Positions 1-7,878 of a stretch of 64,000 nucleotides of DNA are shown here, one piece after another. The DNA is from Thermoflavimicrobium daqui. Its GTDB lineage: Bacteria; Bacillota; Bacilli; Thermoactinomycetales; Thermoactinomycetaceae. The stretch's first letter is position 1. Every line of letters begins with the position of its first letter. Location: the NCBI RefSeq assembly GCF_003313465.1, contig NZ_KZ845673.1, positions 1 to 64,000 on the forward strand, in the 5' to 3' direction. Made by a program: the position numbers and the translations under genes. Under the pieces are notes generated by a model. That model did not search any database. It was not told where the DNA came from and worked only from the letters and a program-made list of their open reading frames with translations.

Positions 1-352
1 CGACATCGACATAATAAAGTTGATCATCCAAATGAACCACTATGGCCATGTGATCGATATCTGATTCATTGATGAAACAACCAATTAGATGGCAATCGAA
101 TCCAATAGATTTAAGCAGACAGTAAAAAGAGTAGTTCAAATGAAAACAGATTCCACCAGACCTTTTTAATACTGGATCAATAAGTGAATGATAATCATCA
201 AAGTTTATCCAACTTGGTCCAGATCGGAAGAAGTCGATATTTGAGAATGGAATTCTTTGAAGGTGGTTGTTTTGCAATCGGGCTAGGAATTTTAAGCTAG
301 GTTGGATATCACTAGGAGATATATTTAGATTCTGTAGGTATTTTTCAATAAT
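1..352 (-). CDS. arylamine N-acetyltransferase, partial (runs off left edge)
   Basis: The minus-strand frame reads as the N-terminal part of an arylamine N-acetyltransferase, which moves acetyl groups from acetyl-CoA to aromatic amines in the cytoplasm. It shows the family motifs HLQRIPFSNIDFF (usually H..IPFENL) and RSGGICFHLN, whose Cys is the catalytic nucleophile (usually RGGYCFE.N), followed by a GF-C-HLIGCF strand. The rest of the gene lies outside the window. No ATG opens the frame: an AAAGAGGGTG ribosome-binding-like stretch is followed by ATT ATT GAA, so either ATT (350-352) is used or the start codon has been lost. The family is clear; whether the gene is functional is not. Confidence 0.7.
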   Translation of the reverse strand, partial: MIEKYLQNLNISPSDIQPSLKFLARLQNNHLQRIPFSNIDFFRSGPSWINFDDYHSLIDPVLKRSGGICFHLNYSFYCLLKSIGFDCHLIGCFINESDIDHMAIVVHLDDQLYYVDV

Positions 353-564
353 TCTATCACCCTCTTTTTAATAGATATTTGAGAGTGAATTTTGTTTTTT
401 ATATAAAAGGGAAAATAGATATGAAGTGGTTAAATTGAGCTGAGGATAAAAAAAACATATATTGTTTTGGAGATACATTTGGATTATTCCGTCTACTTAT
501 TATATACCCTATTTACATAAATTATAAAATATCAAAGATCAAAGATAAAGGAGTTTTTAAAAAA

Positions 565-798
565 ATGGGTAAAAGAAGATTTTCAATCAAAAAGTATCTA
601 GCTCAGCTAGGCTGGACACAAGCAACGTTAGCTAGAAAGTCGGGAGTACCGCCACAGATAATATCTAAATATATGATTGGCTCAAAAACTTATACAATAG
701 ACTATCTGATTGACATTAAAGAGACGTTTCAAAAAGCCGGGCTTCAATTAAATGGGATCGAGGACTTATTTGAAGACGAAAAAAAAGATGGGGATTAA
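565..798 (+). CDS. small HTH (XRE/Cro-like) DNA-binding protein
   Basis: A 77-residue protein with a helix-turn-helix near residues 10-45 (YLAQLGWTQATLARKSGVPP), in the style of Cro/CI repressors, then a short acidic tail. An AAAGGAG site lies upstream of the ATG across an A-rich spacer. The gene stands alone between the divergent N-acetyltransferase and a decayed region, and a terminator hairpin overlaps its stop codon. It is probably a transcription regulator; its target cannot be read from the sequence. Confidence 0.7.
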   Translation: MGKRRFSIKKYLAQLGWTQATLARKSGVPPQIISKYMIGSKTYTIDYLIDIKETFQKAGLQLNGIEDLFEDEKKDGD

Positions 799-814
799 GT
801 TCCCCATCTTTTGT
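784..814 (+). terminator. rho-independent terminator of the small HTH gene
   Basis: AAAGATGGGGA and TCCCCATCTTT form a near-perfect stem around a short loop, followed by T residues. The stem overlaps the last codons of the HTH gene. Confidence 0.75.
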
Positions 815-816
815 GA

Positions 817-993
817 CTATAACTCCCTAAGTGAATTAATAAGACCTCTAGGACATTCTGGTAACCCAGCTGCATTCCATAAAGAATCAAATATTGGTAT
901 AAGAGCTTCTGCCAGATCACCATAGTTTTCTATCATAATATTGGGTAATATGATATCCAAAGCAAGGAAAAAGCCGAGTCTGTTGCTCGTCAT
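817..993 (-). CDS. unrecognised 58-residue ORF, probably a gene remnant
   Basis: An open frame from ATG at 993 to TAG at 817 encodes a hydrophobic/acidic peptide ending in PRGLINSLREL, with a protein-like stretch (ALDIILPNIMIENYGDLAE). No convincing ribosome binding site precedes it. On the plus strand at about 970-1055 a second short open stretch (containing SVARHFANLVREKKYY) also looks protein-like. I take this 300-base interval as debris of older genes; neither piece was recognised. Confidence 0.3.
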   Translation of the reverse strand: MTSNRLGFFLALDIILPNIMIENYGDLAEALIPIFDSLWNAAGLPECPRGLINSLREL

Positions 994-1114
994 TTTGCTA
1001 ATCTAGTTCGTGAGAAAAAGTACTATATTGTCAAACAACTGATTAATTATTGCTAAACAAGCGAATGTTCCAGATGATTATTAAATAACTCACTTCGAAG
1101 GCTAAGCTGCTAAA

Positions 1115-1720
1115 TTACATTAGTTGAGAGTACCAGGCAGCTGCTTTTTGAACTTCAGATTGGGTCAATTGGTGACCAAAACTCTCCCAGTGAATCTGGA
1201 CAGTGGCACCAGCGCGTTCCAATACTTCGGCTAATTCCTTTGTCTCTTCTGGTTTACAAATGGGGTCGTTTGATCCCGCTCCTATAAACACAGGCGTTCC
1301 ACTTAATTTCGGTAATTCAATTCCTCGCCGTGGAACCATCGGATGAAATAAAATGGCTCCTTTCAATGCGTCTTCATAGTGAAATAGAAGACTGCCCGCA
1401 ATGTTTGCCCCATTAGAGTAACCAACAGCGATCACATTGTTTCGATTAAATCCATAATCCTTTGCAGCCGTATCGATAAGCTCGTATAATTCCTTCGTTC
1501 GAAAAACAAGGTCTTGTTCATCGAAAACACCTTCAGCAAGTCTTCGGAAAAAACGTGGCATCCCATTTTCAATTACATTTCCCCGAACGCCTAAAACCGA
1601 TGCAGTATCATCAATCATACCAGCTACTGGCAATAGGTCCGTTTCTGTTCCTCCAGTGCCATGCAAGAGCAATAATGTTGGCTTACTTAAGTCGTTTCCT
1701 TTATGAAAAAAATGCTTCAT
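1115..1720 (-). CDS. mhqD: MhqD-like carboxylesterase/hydrolase
   Basis: A 201-residue alpha/beta hydrolase of the dienelactone hydrolase/carboxylesterase type. Visible are LLLHGTGGTETDLL near the N-terminus (oxyanion region), the nucleophile elbow GYSNGA (Ser), FIGAGSNDPICKP (acid Asp) and GHQL (His), so the triad is complete. It closely resembles MhqD of Bacillus subtilis, which works with ring-cleaving dioxygenases in quinone and hydroquinone detoxification. Its ATG overlaps the stop of the upstream dioxygenase by four bases (ATGA), so the two are translationally coupled. The exact substrate is inferred. Confidence 0.85.
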   Translation of the reverse strand: MKHFFHKGNDLSKPTLLLLHGTGGTETDLLPVAGMIDDTASVLGVRGNVIENGMPRFFRRLAEGVFDEQDLVFRTKELYELIDTAAKDYGFNRNNVIAVGYSNGANIAGSLLFHYEDALKGAILFHPMVPRRGIELPKLSGTPVFIGAGSNDPICKPEETKELAEVLERAGATVQIHWESFGHQLTQSEVQKAAAWYSQLM

Positions 1721-2670
1721 GAGTGATCCTCCTTCAATTCTCGAATTGTAACAGGAATAAGAACCTCTTCGATTTTTTCACGATGCACCTCAAGCCATGG
1801 TGGCAACATCAGCTGCTCGCCCATCTTTTCAGCTGGCTCATCACGGTCAAATCCAGGAGGATCTGTAGCAATTTCAAATAGTAAGCCTCCTGGTTCACGA
1901 AAATAGATCGCATTGAAATATTGACGGTTAAGAATTTCCGTCGGGTGAAAACCATTTTCCTCTAAATGAGATCGCCACTCTTGATGATCTTCAAAATCCT
2001 TTGCACGCCATGCAATGTGATGAACCGTACCGACTCCCATCAGGCCTCTCGGGCTTGCTGTCAGTCTAATATCTATCACATTGCCAAGGTCGCCTTTGGT
2101 ACGAAGCCTTACATAATTCCCTTCTTCTCCGATTTTTTCAAATCCCATGACTTGCTCAAGCAGTTCCACTGTTTGATAAGGAGAAGCTGTTAAAAGGATA
2201 GCCCCTCCAAATCCTTTGATCGCCTCATCCTGAGTGATTCCATCAAATTCCCACTGGCTTTTAGGCCCCTGTTGTCTTGCAACAATTTCGAGTTTTAGGC
2301 CATGAGGATCATCAAATTGAAGATAATCTTCGCTAAATCGTCTTTCTGTTTTAAATGGAACTTTAAATGCAGTGAGTCGTTTTTCCCAGAAATCGAAAGC
2401 GTTTTCGGGTACTACAAATGTAGTTACACCGACTTGACCGGTCCCGATCCGTCCTCTATAAGCTCCTGACCATGGAAAAAACGTCATGATTGTCCCAGGT
2501 TGTCCCCCTTCGTTTCCAAAATAGAGATGATAAGTCCCTGGATCATCAAAATTAACTGTTTTTTTAACTAATCGTAAACCCAGAATACCTGCATAGAAAT
2601 CAACGTTTTCCTGTGGATTTCCGACAATTGCTGTAATGTGGTGAATACCTGTTGTTGCTTTGTTAGCCAT
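1717..2670 (-). CDS. mhqO: ring-cleaving dioxygenase, MhqO/MhqA type (VOC fold)
   Basis: A 317-residue protein with two vicinal-oxygen-chelate halves, each starting with the usual GIHHIT / VHHIAW strand whose His is a metal ligand, and ending with YFREPGGLLFEIATDPPGF, which carries the Glu metal ligand. This is the extradiol-type dioxygenase family of MhqA/MhqE/MhqO, which act on hydroquinone or catechol derivatives. It is the first gene of a two-gene operon with the MhqD-like esterase. A good AAGGAAAATG-type site precedes the ATG. Electrophile control is likely given the nearby YodB-like regulator, but no operator was identified directly upstream. Confidence 0.87.
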   Translation of the reverse strand: MANKATTGIHHITAIVGNPQENVDFYAGILGLRLVKKTVNFDDPGTYHLYFGNEGGQPGTIMTFFPWSGAYRGRIGTGQVGVTTFVVPENAFDFWEKRLTAFKVPFKTERRFSEDYLQFDDPHGLKLEIVARQQGPKSQWEFDGITQDEAIKGFGGAILLTASPYQTVELLEQVMGFEKIGEEGNYVRLRTKGDLGNVIDIRLTASPRGLMGVGTVHHIAWRAKDFEDHQEWRSHLEENGFHPTEILNRQYFNAIYFREPGGLLFEIATDPPGFDRDEPAEKMGEQLMLPPWLEVHREKIEEVLIPVTIRELKEDHS

Positions 2671-2947
2671 TTTTCATTTTCCTTTCAATTTCTTACTTCT
2701 TCATGTTCTAGTTGACCTTTTAACATGATGACTCCATTTATAAAACCCATCAACGGCTAGACAAAATCATCGTTAAGGACACACATCAGTCCGAAACTGC
2801 TATTGTTTGGGCCATAATATTTAGCGAATGATAAACTAATATTGCTTCTTAACACCCCAGATCTGATGTAAATAGAGATGCAACAGGATAAATTTTAATC
2901 ATGTTTTGCTCTCATCTTTCTAAAAATTTGGTTATAGTATTCCTATT

Positions 2948-3343
2948 TTATTTCCATAACAATTCAAGCGTGTAGTTACCCCCTCCGATCAAACCAATGC
3001 CAATTGCAACCGCAATGAGGATCAAGTTATATTCAAAACCATTGCTGGTACTCCAGTAACCATTTTGTCCATGGACTTTGAAGATAGCTACCAGCATGGT
3101 TCCCACGATCAAAATGGATGAAATAGGCATAAATATGCCTGCAGCAAACAAAAATCCTCCAATAAGTTCGCTTAACCCTGCCAGAAAAGCCATCCATATG
3201 CCAGGCCTTATCCCGATAGATTCCATCCAACCTCCAGTCCCTTTCAATCCATGTCCCCCAAACCATCCAAACAGTTTTTGTAACCCATGTCCCATAAATG
3301 TAAGACCTACAACTAAGCGAATGATAAGCAAGCCTAAACTCAT
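2948..3343 (-). CDS. DoxX family membrane protein (MhqP/CatD-like)
   Basis: A 131-residue integral membrane protein with four hydrophobic segments and the DoxX signature near the N-terminus (LIIRLVVGLTFMGHGLQKLFGWFGG). DoxX proteins MhqP and CatD of B. subtilis accompany catechol or quinone detoxification enzymes. It is divergent from the YodB-like regulator at 3469, with a palindromic operator candidate between them, which suggests direct repression by that regulator. A 277-base gap separates it from the dioxygenase operon; nothing gene-like was seen there. Confidence 0.85.
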   Translation of the reverse strand: MSLGLLIIRLVVGLTFMGHGLQKLFGWFGGHGLKGTGGWMESIGIRPGIWMAFLAGLSELIGGFLFAAGIFMPISSILIVGTMLVAIFKVHGQNGYWSTSNGFEYNLILIAVAIGIGLIGGGNYTLELLWK

Positions 3344-3398
3344 GTTATATACTTCCTTCCTTAAATTTAATTATATAATATAATTAACTTACTTTATA

Positions 3399-3424
3399 TA
3401 AGTATAATATGCGATATATACTTA
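3399..3424. promoter_or_regulatory. candidate operator between doxX and the HxlR-family regulator
   Basis: TAAGTATA and TATACTTA form an 8-bp perfect inverted repeat with a 10-base spacer, in the AT-rich divergent promoter region. The related repressors YodB and CatR bind dyads of similar size in this position. The half-site sequence is seen; binding is inferred. Confidence 0.45.
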
Positions 3425-3468
3425 CTTTTGTCAAGTAACCATGATAAAGTAATTTAAGGAGGGATATC

Positions 3469-3780
3469 ATGAAAGGTTTGCAGATTTGCCCCAAGTTCGA
3501 AGCCGCTTTTGAAATCATCGGCAAACGATGGACGGGGTTAATTATTCATGTACTGCTTAGTGGAAGTAAAAGATTTAAGGAAATAAAAGACGTCATTCCT
3601 GAGATGAGTGATCGAATGTTAACAGAAAGATTAAAGGAACTGGAAGCAGCAGGAATTCTCTCTCGGAACGTTTACTCTGAAATGCCTGTACGCATTGAAT
3701 ATGTACTTACAGATAAAGGGCATGCATTAGAACCAATCATGAATGAAATGCAAAAATGGGCAGAAACATGGATGGAATAA
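3469..3780 (+). CDS. HxlR-family redox regulator, YodB/CatR-like
   Basis: A 103-residue winged-helix protein of the HxlR family. It aligns by eye with B. subtilis YodB over its whole length: ICPK at the N-terminus, IIGKRWTGLIIHVLLSG, RFKEI, ERLKELEAAGIL and a C-terminal QKWAETW. The N-terminal Cys (ICPK) matches the conserved thiol that senses diamide and quinones in YodB/CatR. An AAGGAGGG site precedes the ATG. Its place beside doxX and the mhq-like operon supports a role as quinone-responsive repressor of both. It lacks YodB's C-terminal Cys. Confidence 0.85.
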   Translation: MKGLQICPKFEAAFEIIGKRWTGLIIHVLLSGSKRFKEIKDVIPEMSDRMLTERLKELEAAGILSRNVYSEMPVRIEYVLTDKGHALEPIMNEMQKWAETWME

Positions 3781-3859
3781 TAATGGAAGCTAACAGGGGT
3801 ATGGCATCATACCTAAAATAGTTAACTCTATGAATAAGGGAAGGGATAGTGAACACCGT

Positions 3860-3976
3860 TTTTGGTATCATCAGTCCAACAAATGTAAAATGACTTGAGA
3901 AAACCATATAGGTAACTCAAGTCATTTCGTGTTTATACAGGAGCTCAGGGATGACTCGTTCATATTCATCCTGAGC
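3860..3976. repeat. dispersed intergenic repeat, copy A
   Basis: About 115 bases resemble 49797-49913 in the same orientation. Both start with TTTTGGTATCA, contain a hairpin of AAATGACTTGAG with CTCAAGTCATTT (in copy B the second arm is slightly diverged) and end with TCATATTCATCCTG. The gap 3781-4435 holds nothing else clear except a short minus-strand open stretch at about 4078-4175 that may be gene debris. Confidence 0.55.
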
Positions 3977-4435
3977 TGAGGATACTCATAGGTCTTGTCG
4001 GACAGACCTACGTTACCTCCTTATTTGGGTTTTGTACAATTAACAGAAATGCTTCTCTTATTCGAGTATAATTATCTCATTGTTTTCATCTCTTGGCTTT
4101 TTCTAACAACATAGCCTTTAAGTAGTTTTTTATCTCCAATATCTTCAGTAAAGGTTAAGGCTGATTTTACATCCCTGTAAATTAGGATAGTATCATATAC
4201 TTGATTTCATTTTGAATGATTGGCGGTGGTTTATGTATGTAGTGTTCCCAATTGACTTCAGCCACCCTTTCTATGGAATTATTGCATCCTGATTTCTTCG
4301 ATTGTTGGGTTAATACACAACAGAAGCTCTTGGGCTGTATGTTTGTCCATGAATTTTTATCACATTCCTTTCTCTCAAGACGAATACTAAATGACAAGGT
4401 TACTCATTCTAGTACTGTTGTGTAAGACAAATAAA

Positions 4436-4476
4436 AAAAGAGAATGGTATCAAATTAGTTAGCTCCACCCTCTTTT
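4436..4476 (-). terminator. terminator of the Argonaute gene
   Basis: On the minus strand AAAAGAGGGTGG pairs with CCATTCTCTTTT (two G-U pairs), followed by further T residues, just past the Argonaute stop codon. Confidence 0.6.
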
Positions 4477-4505
4477 AATTAACACCTCTACGCTTTTCCA
4501 ATAAC

Positions 4506-5912
4506 TTATACCGACTGTATGGGCATTTCTATATCTAATGGAAGCATCCCTCTTGCAAAGAAGCTTGCACTTTTGTCCGCATAGTTAATTGTCGAAGGTA
4601 ATCTCGATTTATTTATAGCATGAATATTCATGAATGTTAATTTATATATATCCTCGATTATCTGATCAAAGTTCATGTCATTCGTCCATTGAGTAATACG
4701 AAAAGGTTGTGCCATTCCAACAGATTCACTTGGATTCGTCGTACAAAGGTAAGCATATCGTTCTTCATCTTTCACATATGCAAAATCCATCGAATTTAAC
4801 CATTTAGATTTCTTTTCTTCCATTTTATATGCCATCCGCCGATTTATCTTTTTCTCAATTGAAACATAATCATATTTGATTTGTAGATGATCTAGCAATT
4901 CGCTAATTACCTTTAGTTCAACTTGATGGCCACAACCATCCCGATGAAATGTAATATGTTTAGGAAGTCTACCATTCATTTTCTTAAATTTATCTAATGT
5001 CTTATAAATGGTTTCTTCGATTGTTTCTCGTCGAATGACTTCTCCTCTTTCCGAATTAGAAAGAGGTTTTGTCCATAGTGGCAATCCATCTTTTCCAACG
5101 ACCTGAATAATTCCTGTTATATGAAGCTCTTTATCATGAGAAACATCTAAGCCAACAAAACAATCAGAATGAAGACGCTCACTTAGCTTCCAAGGATAAA
5201 TACCCATTTTGACATAAATACCTAGCAAGATGTTCATATAGACACGTTCTAAATCTTCCCTTTTTTTCCTTTGATCTTTCTTCTTACTTTGATATTCACT
5301 TGTTTCAAAAGTAACCACTTGAGTAGAAAGTTTATACTCTCTACCTAATTCCCGTTTGAATAAGGTATAGTAATCAGCCTGATCAGGCCCTATTTTTTTG
5401 TTTATATTTTCTTTTTTTCCAACAATAATAATCGGGTATATAGGATTCATATGTTCCCTTATATTCTGAAGTTTCATACGAAAACTAACTGGATCATCAA
5501 AGCATATTGAAACAATTTGTCCACTCTCAAAACTTGATCTTATCATGGGAACTCCTAATTGATTTGATAGATAAGACAACTTTCTAAACAAAGGAAAATC
5601 AAGCTTTCCATTAAAATCCCTGATAAATCTTGAACCAATTTGTGAATCCACAATAAATTGACATTCAATCGGTTGAGAAGGAGGGAATATTACTCCACCT
5701 TTTAAAAGTGATTTAAATACAGAAAATCCTTTCACACCTTTTCCAAATTGGAGTTTAGGTGATTTTAGCTGCTTTATACGATACCCTTTTTCAATTGCCA
5801 AAAGTCCACGCTTATTATACTCAATAGGAAAATAAATCGCATTTTGCTTCCATCCTGCCAAGGCATCTCCCATCATTTCCAACAATACATTCATTCGAAT
5901 ATCAGTAGACAT
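4506..5912 (-). CDS. Argonaute C-terminal part: MID and PIWI domains
   Basis: From ATG at 5912 this fragment has 468 residues. PIWI catalytic residues fall at about Asp256, Glu291, Asp325 and Asp446 of the fragment. The frame is open much further upstream, to the stop at 6234-6236, with PAZ-like sequence in between, so 5912 is an internal Met and not a natural domain boundary. No ribosome binding site precedes it. If translated alone it would resemble a short MID-PIWI Argonaute, but with an intact active site, unlike natural short Argonautes. Confidence 0.8.
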   Translation of the reverse strand: MSTDIRMNVLLEMMGDALAGWKQNAIYFPIEYNKRGLLAIEKGYRIKQLKSPKLQFGKGVKGFSVFKSLLKGGVIFPPSQPIECQFIVDSQIGSRFIRDFNGKLDFPLFRKLSYLSNQLGVPMIRSSFESGQIVSICFDDPVSFRMKLQNIREHMNPIYPIIIVGKKENINKKIGPDQADYYTLFKRELGREYKLSTQVVTFETSEYQSKKKDQRKKREDLERVYMNILLGIYVKMGIYPWKLSERLHSDCFVGLDVSHDKELHITGIIQVVGKDGLPLWTKPLSNSERGEVIRRETIEETIYKTLDKFKKMNGRLPKHITFHRDGCGHQVELKVISELLDHLQIKYDYVSIEKKINRRMAYKMEEKKSKWLNSMDFAYVKDEERYAYLCTTNPSESVGMAQPFRITQWTNDMNFDQIIEDIYKLTFMNIHAINKSRLPSTINYADKSASFFARGMLPLDIEMPIQSV

Positions 5913-6199
5913 TTTAGTTTTCTTCTTTACCTCAATCGGAACCTTATCCCATGAACAAACGATCTTAAGTAATTGAGGAATAAAAGGTACAGGTTCAGCA
6001 CCCTCTTTAGATGCACAGGAAACAGCAGGAGTATCAGTTCTGAGAGTTTCTACGTATCTTCCTTTGCCTTTATTCTTATAATAATCAATAAGATTTTCTC
6101 CACTTGAAAGATGTGGATACGAGATAGATTTATCTAAAACTTCCTTGAAAAAATAGGTTCTACCAAATACAATGTCTTTTACCTTGCAGTTAGGACTAA

Positions 6200-6754
6200 T
6201 TAAATTCGATTGTTCTTTTGGTATAAGCTTTTTTTATGAGTAAACTCATGTGATATATCAAACCCAATAAAAATCGAACCTTTAGGAGAAACTTTGATGT
6301 CAAACTCTAATGTTCTTCTTATCTCAAAATCATCAACAATCTCACAATTTTTGGGAACGATCTTATGTCGTCTTGCATTGAATTTTTTGTTATCTTGTGC
6401 TCGCTCCAAACTTCGAGATAATAAACGCTCTAATAAACGCCGCTCCGTTGATGAATTCAAATCGATGCAACGATATTCATATTTAATAGGAGTTATATCT
6501 CCCCAAGACCTGATCTCCTCAAATGATCCAAGAAGATGGGCAGCACTCTCTATAATAAACCCATTTTGTTTAGTTATAGAATATTTCATATTGGCTGTAT
6601 CCCTTTCAATTAAACCTTTTTCCTGATTTTTCTGTGGCATAAAGTACAAGTAAATTGGTATATTTGAGGATTCGGTCTTAAGTTGCCACTCAGTAAGCAA
6701 ATGAAATTCGTTCACTGCTATCTCTCCTAACATATATTTTTTTAGATTATTCAT
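6200..6754 (-). CDS. Argonaute N-terminal part, truncated by frameshift
   Basis: A 184-residue open frame that aligns by eye with the KmAgo N-terminus: IYLYFMPQKNQ, a long middle segment, SSTERRLLERLLSRSLERAQ and SIFIGFDISHEF. After HKK it leaves the conserved frame and ends 11 codons later at 6200-6202. The ATG at 6754 agrees with the usual family start. It is the 5' end of the same gene as 4506-5912. Confidence 0.8.
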   Translation of the reverse strand: MNNLKKYMLGEIAVNEFHLLTEWQLKTESSNIPIYLYFMPQKNQEKGLIERDTANMKYSITKQNGFIIESAAHLLGSFEEIRSWGDITPIKYEYRCIDLNSSTERRLLERLLSRSLERAQDNKKFNARRHKIVPKNCEIVDDFEIRRTLEFDIKVSPKGSIFIGFDISHEFTHKKSLYQKNNRI

Positions 6755-7066
6755 TTATATAATTGAACTATTACATTTTCAATTTTCACACATTTGGTAT
6801 AATCATTTCAACATTCTAAAAATGTATAATATAGTATAAAATATACTTATAATTATTTCGTTTATCTATTTAATGAATACAAATACACTAAAACAACTTA
6901 ATAATTTGATTAAAAAGTAGAAATTATAAAGCGAGATGATAAAAAGAAACTTATTTAAATCAGACTGTAGATAAACCACGTCTTTTTTATTTATCAATTA
7001 AATACTTTTGGAATAGGGGATTAAGGGAAACTAAATATCAAAAGGATTAGAAAAGGTGGTCTTTTA

Positions 7067-7660
7067 TTGAAGATTAGAGCATATCACCGAAATAAATATG
7101 GGACTATTCCGTATGCTTTAAATATAAATAAAAGAATCACTTTGCCAGAACAAGCACAACCATATCAAAAATATATTTGTCCACAATGTAAACATCGTCT
7201 AGTCATTCGGAAAAGTAAACTAGGGAAAGTTTATTTTGCCCACTATCAAAAAGGGAATTGTACAATATCTCGTTCATCTAAAATGCTGGCAAAGCATGTA
7301 TTACGTCTTAAATTGGAAGAATGGCTAAAAGGTAAAAGCCCTCCCATTGAAATCAAGAGCTTTTTAGGAGCCCGTTATTTCCTACCACGTGAAGAAATCA
7401 AAGAAATTATCGTTGACTTCCAACCTGAAATTCATTCACCTACTTCTCATATAGCCTTAATTGATAAAAATAACTTCTTGTTTCTTGGAATTGAATTTCG
7501 TGATAAAGAAAGAAAAAGACCCATAAAAAAGTTTTCTTGGATTGAGCTAGATCCTGAAGAAACTTTAAAAAATCCCTATTTACTTTCTTCATTAAGTACA
7601 AAATCATCTTTACCATATTTTATTAACCATGTTCAGTTAGACTTGTTTGATCAGGAGTGA
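7067..7660 (+). CDS. CoiA-like protein: zinc finger plus putative nuclease domain
   Basis: A 197-residue protein starting at TTG behind an AAAGGTGG site. Residues 35-70 hold a CoiA-style zinc ribbon, CPQCKHRL ... KVYFAHYQKGNC (two Cys, FAH, Cys). It is followed by an SSKMLAKHVLRLKLEEWL helix as in CoiA and a possible restriction-endonuclease-like core (IIVDFQPEI, then FLGIEFRDK). CoiA proteins are nuclease-like factors of DNA uptake and recombination; this one is shorter than CoiA. It is divergent from the Argonaute gene with a 312-base shared AT-rich intergenic region that shows no other gene. That arrangement makes it a candidate partner of Argonaute, but the link is inference. Confidence 0.6.
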   Translation: MKIRAYHRNKYGTIPYALNINKRITLPEQAQPYQKYICPQCKHRLVIRKSKLGKVYFAHYQKGNCTISRSSKMLAKHVLRLKLEEWLKGKSPPIEIKSFLGARYFLPREEIKEIIVDFQPEIHSPTSHIALIDKNNFLFLGIEFRDKERKRPIKKFSWIELDPEETLKNPYLLSSLSTKSSLPYFINHVQLDLFDQE

Positions 7661-7810
7661 TACCATTTCATATACAGCTAAAAAAGAATTGGAACCATTT
7701 AGTTCAATTCCGCACTATTGTTTGAATATCAGATGGTTTCTAGATATTTTATTGATTTTAAGCTATACTTAATTTGAATCTCTCCAGAGATTGAATTGAT
7801 TCGCACCGGG

Positions 7811-7842
7811 GAAGAGCGTCCGGCAGGGCGCTCTTTTTCGTT
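7811..7842 (+). terminator. terminator downstream of the CoiA-like gene
   Basis: GAGCGTCC and GGGCGCTC form a GC-rich stem around GGCA, followed by five T residues. Confidence 0.75.
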
Positions 7843-7849
7843 ATGAATA

Positions 7850-7878
7850 AAAAAGACGCTCATTTAGAACGTCTCTCT
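7850..7878 (-). terminator. terminator of the parM/parR-like operon
   Basis: On the minus strand AGACG and CGTCT pair around an A/T-rich loop, followed by six T residues; the hairpin begins at the parR-like stop codon. Confidence 0.65.

Larger units (their letters stand above)
4506..6754 (-). pseudogene. long prokaryotic Argonaute (KmAgo-like), split by a one-base frameshift
   Basis: Read through one frameshift, this locus encodes an about 750-residue long-A prokaryotic Argonaute; Kurthia massiliensis KmAgo is 738. Such proteins use short guides to cleave DNA or RNA. The piece 6754-6200 covers the N domain. The second frame stays open from 6233 down to 4506 and supplies L1/PAZ (DYYKNKGKGRYVETLRT), L2, MID (YYTLFKRELG then STQVV) and PIWI. 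PIWI is very close to KmAgo: NILLGIYVKMGIYPW, HSDCFVGLDVSH, LPKHITFHRDG, INRRMAY, VGMAQPF and SRLPSTINYADKSA. The catalytic set is present as Asp (GLDVSH), Glu (RGEVI), Asp (HRDG) and Asp (NYAD). The break lies in seven A residues at 6229-6235 (T on the plus strand); one more A would join the frames. It could be a recent pseudogene, a slippage-expressed gene, or a homopolymer sequencing error. Confidence 0.9.

Noticed and set aside
2671-2947. MhqR-type operator upstream of the dioxygenase gene
   Set aside because: I found no convincing palindrome there.
4182-4397. 71-residue minus-strand ORF after the dispersed repeat
   Set aside because: No ribosome binding site, no recognised motif, and it lies in a region of debris.
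6225-6245. Programmed minus-one ribosomal frameshift in Argonaute
   Set aside because: The zero-frame phase is AAA AAA AGC, not A_AAA_AAG, and no clear downstream stimulatory structure was seen; slippage or mutation is more likely.
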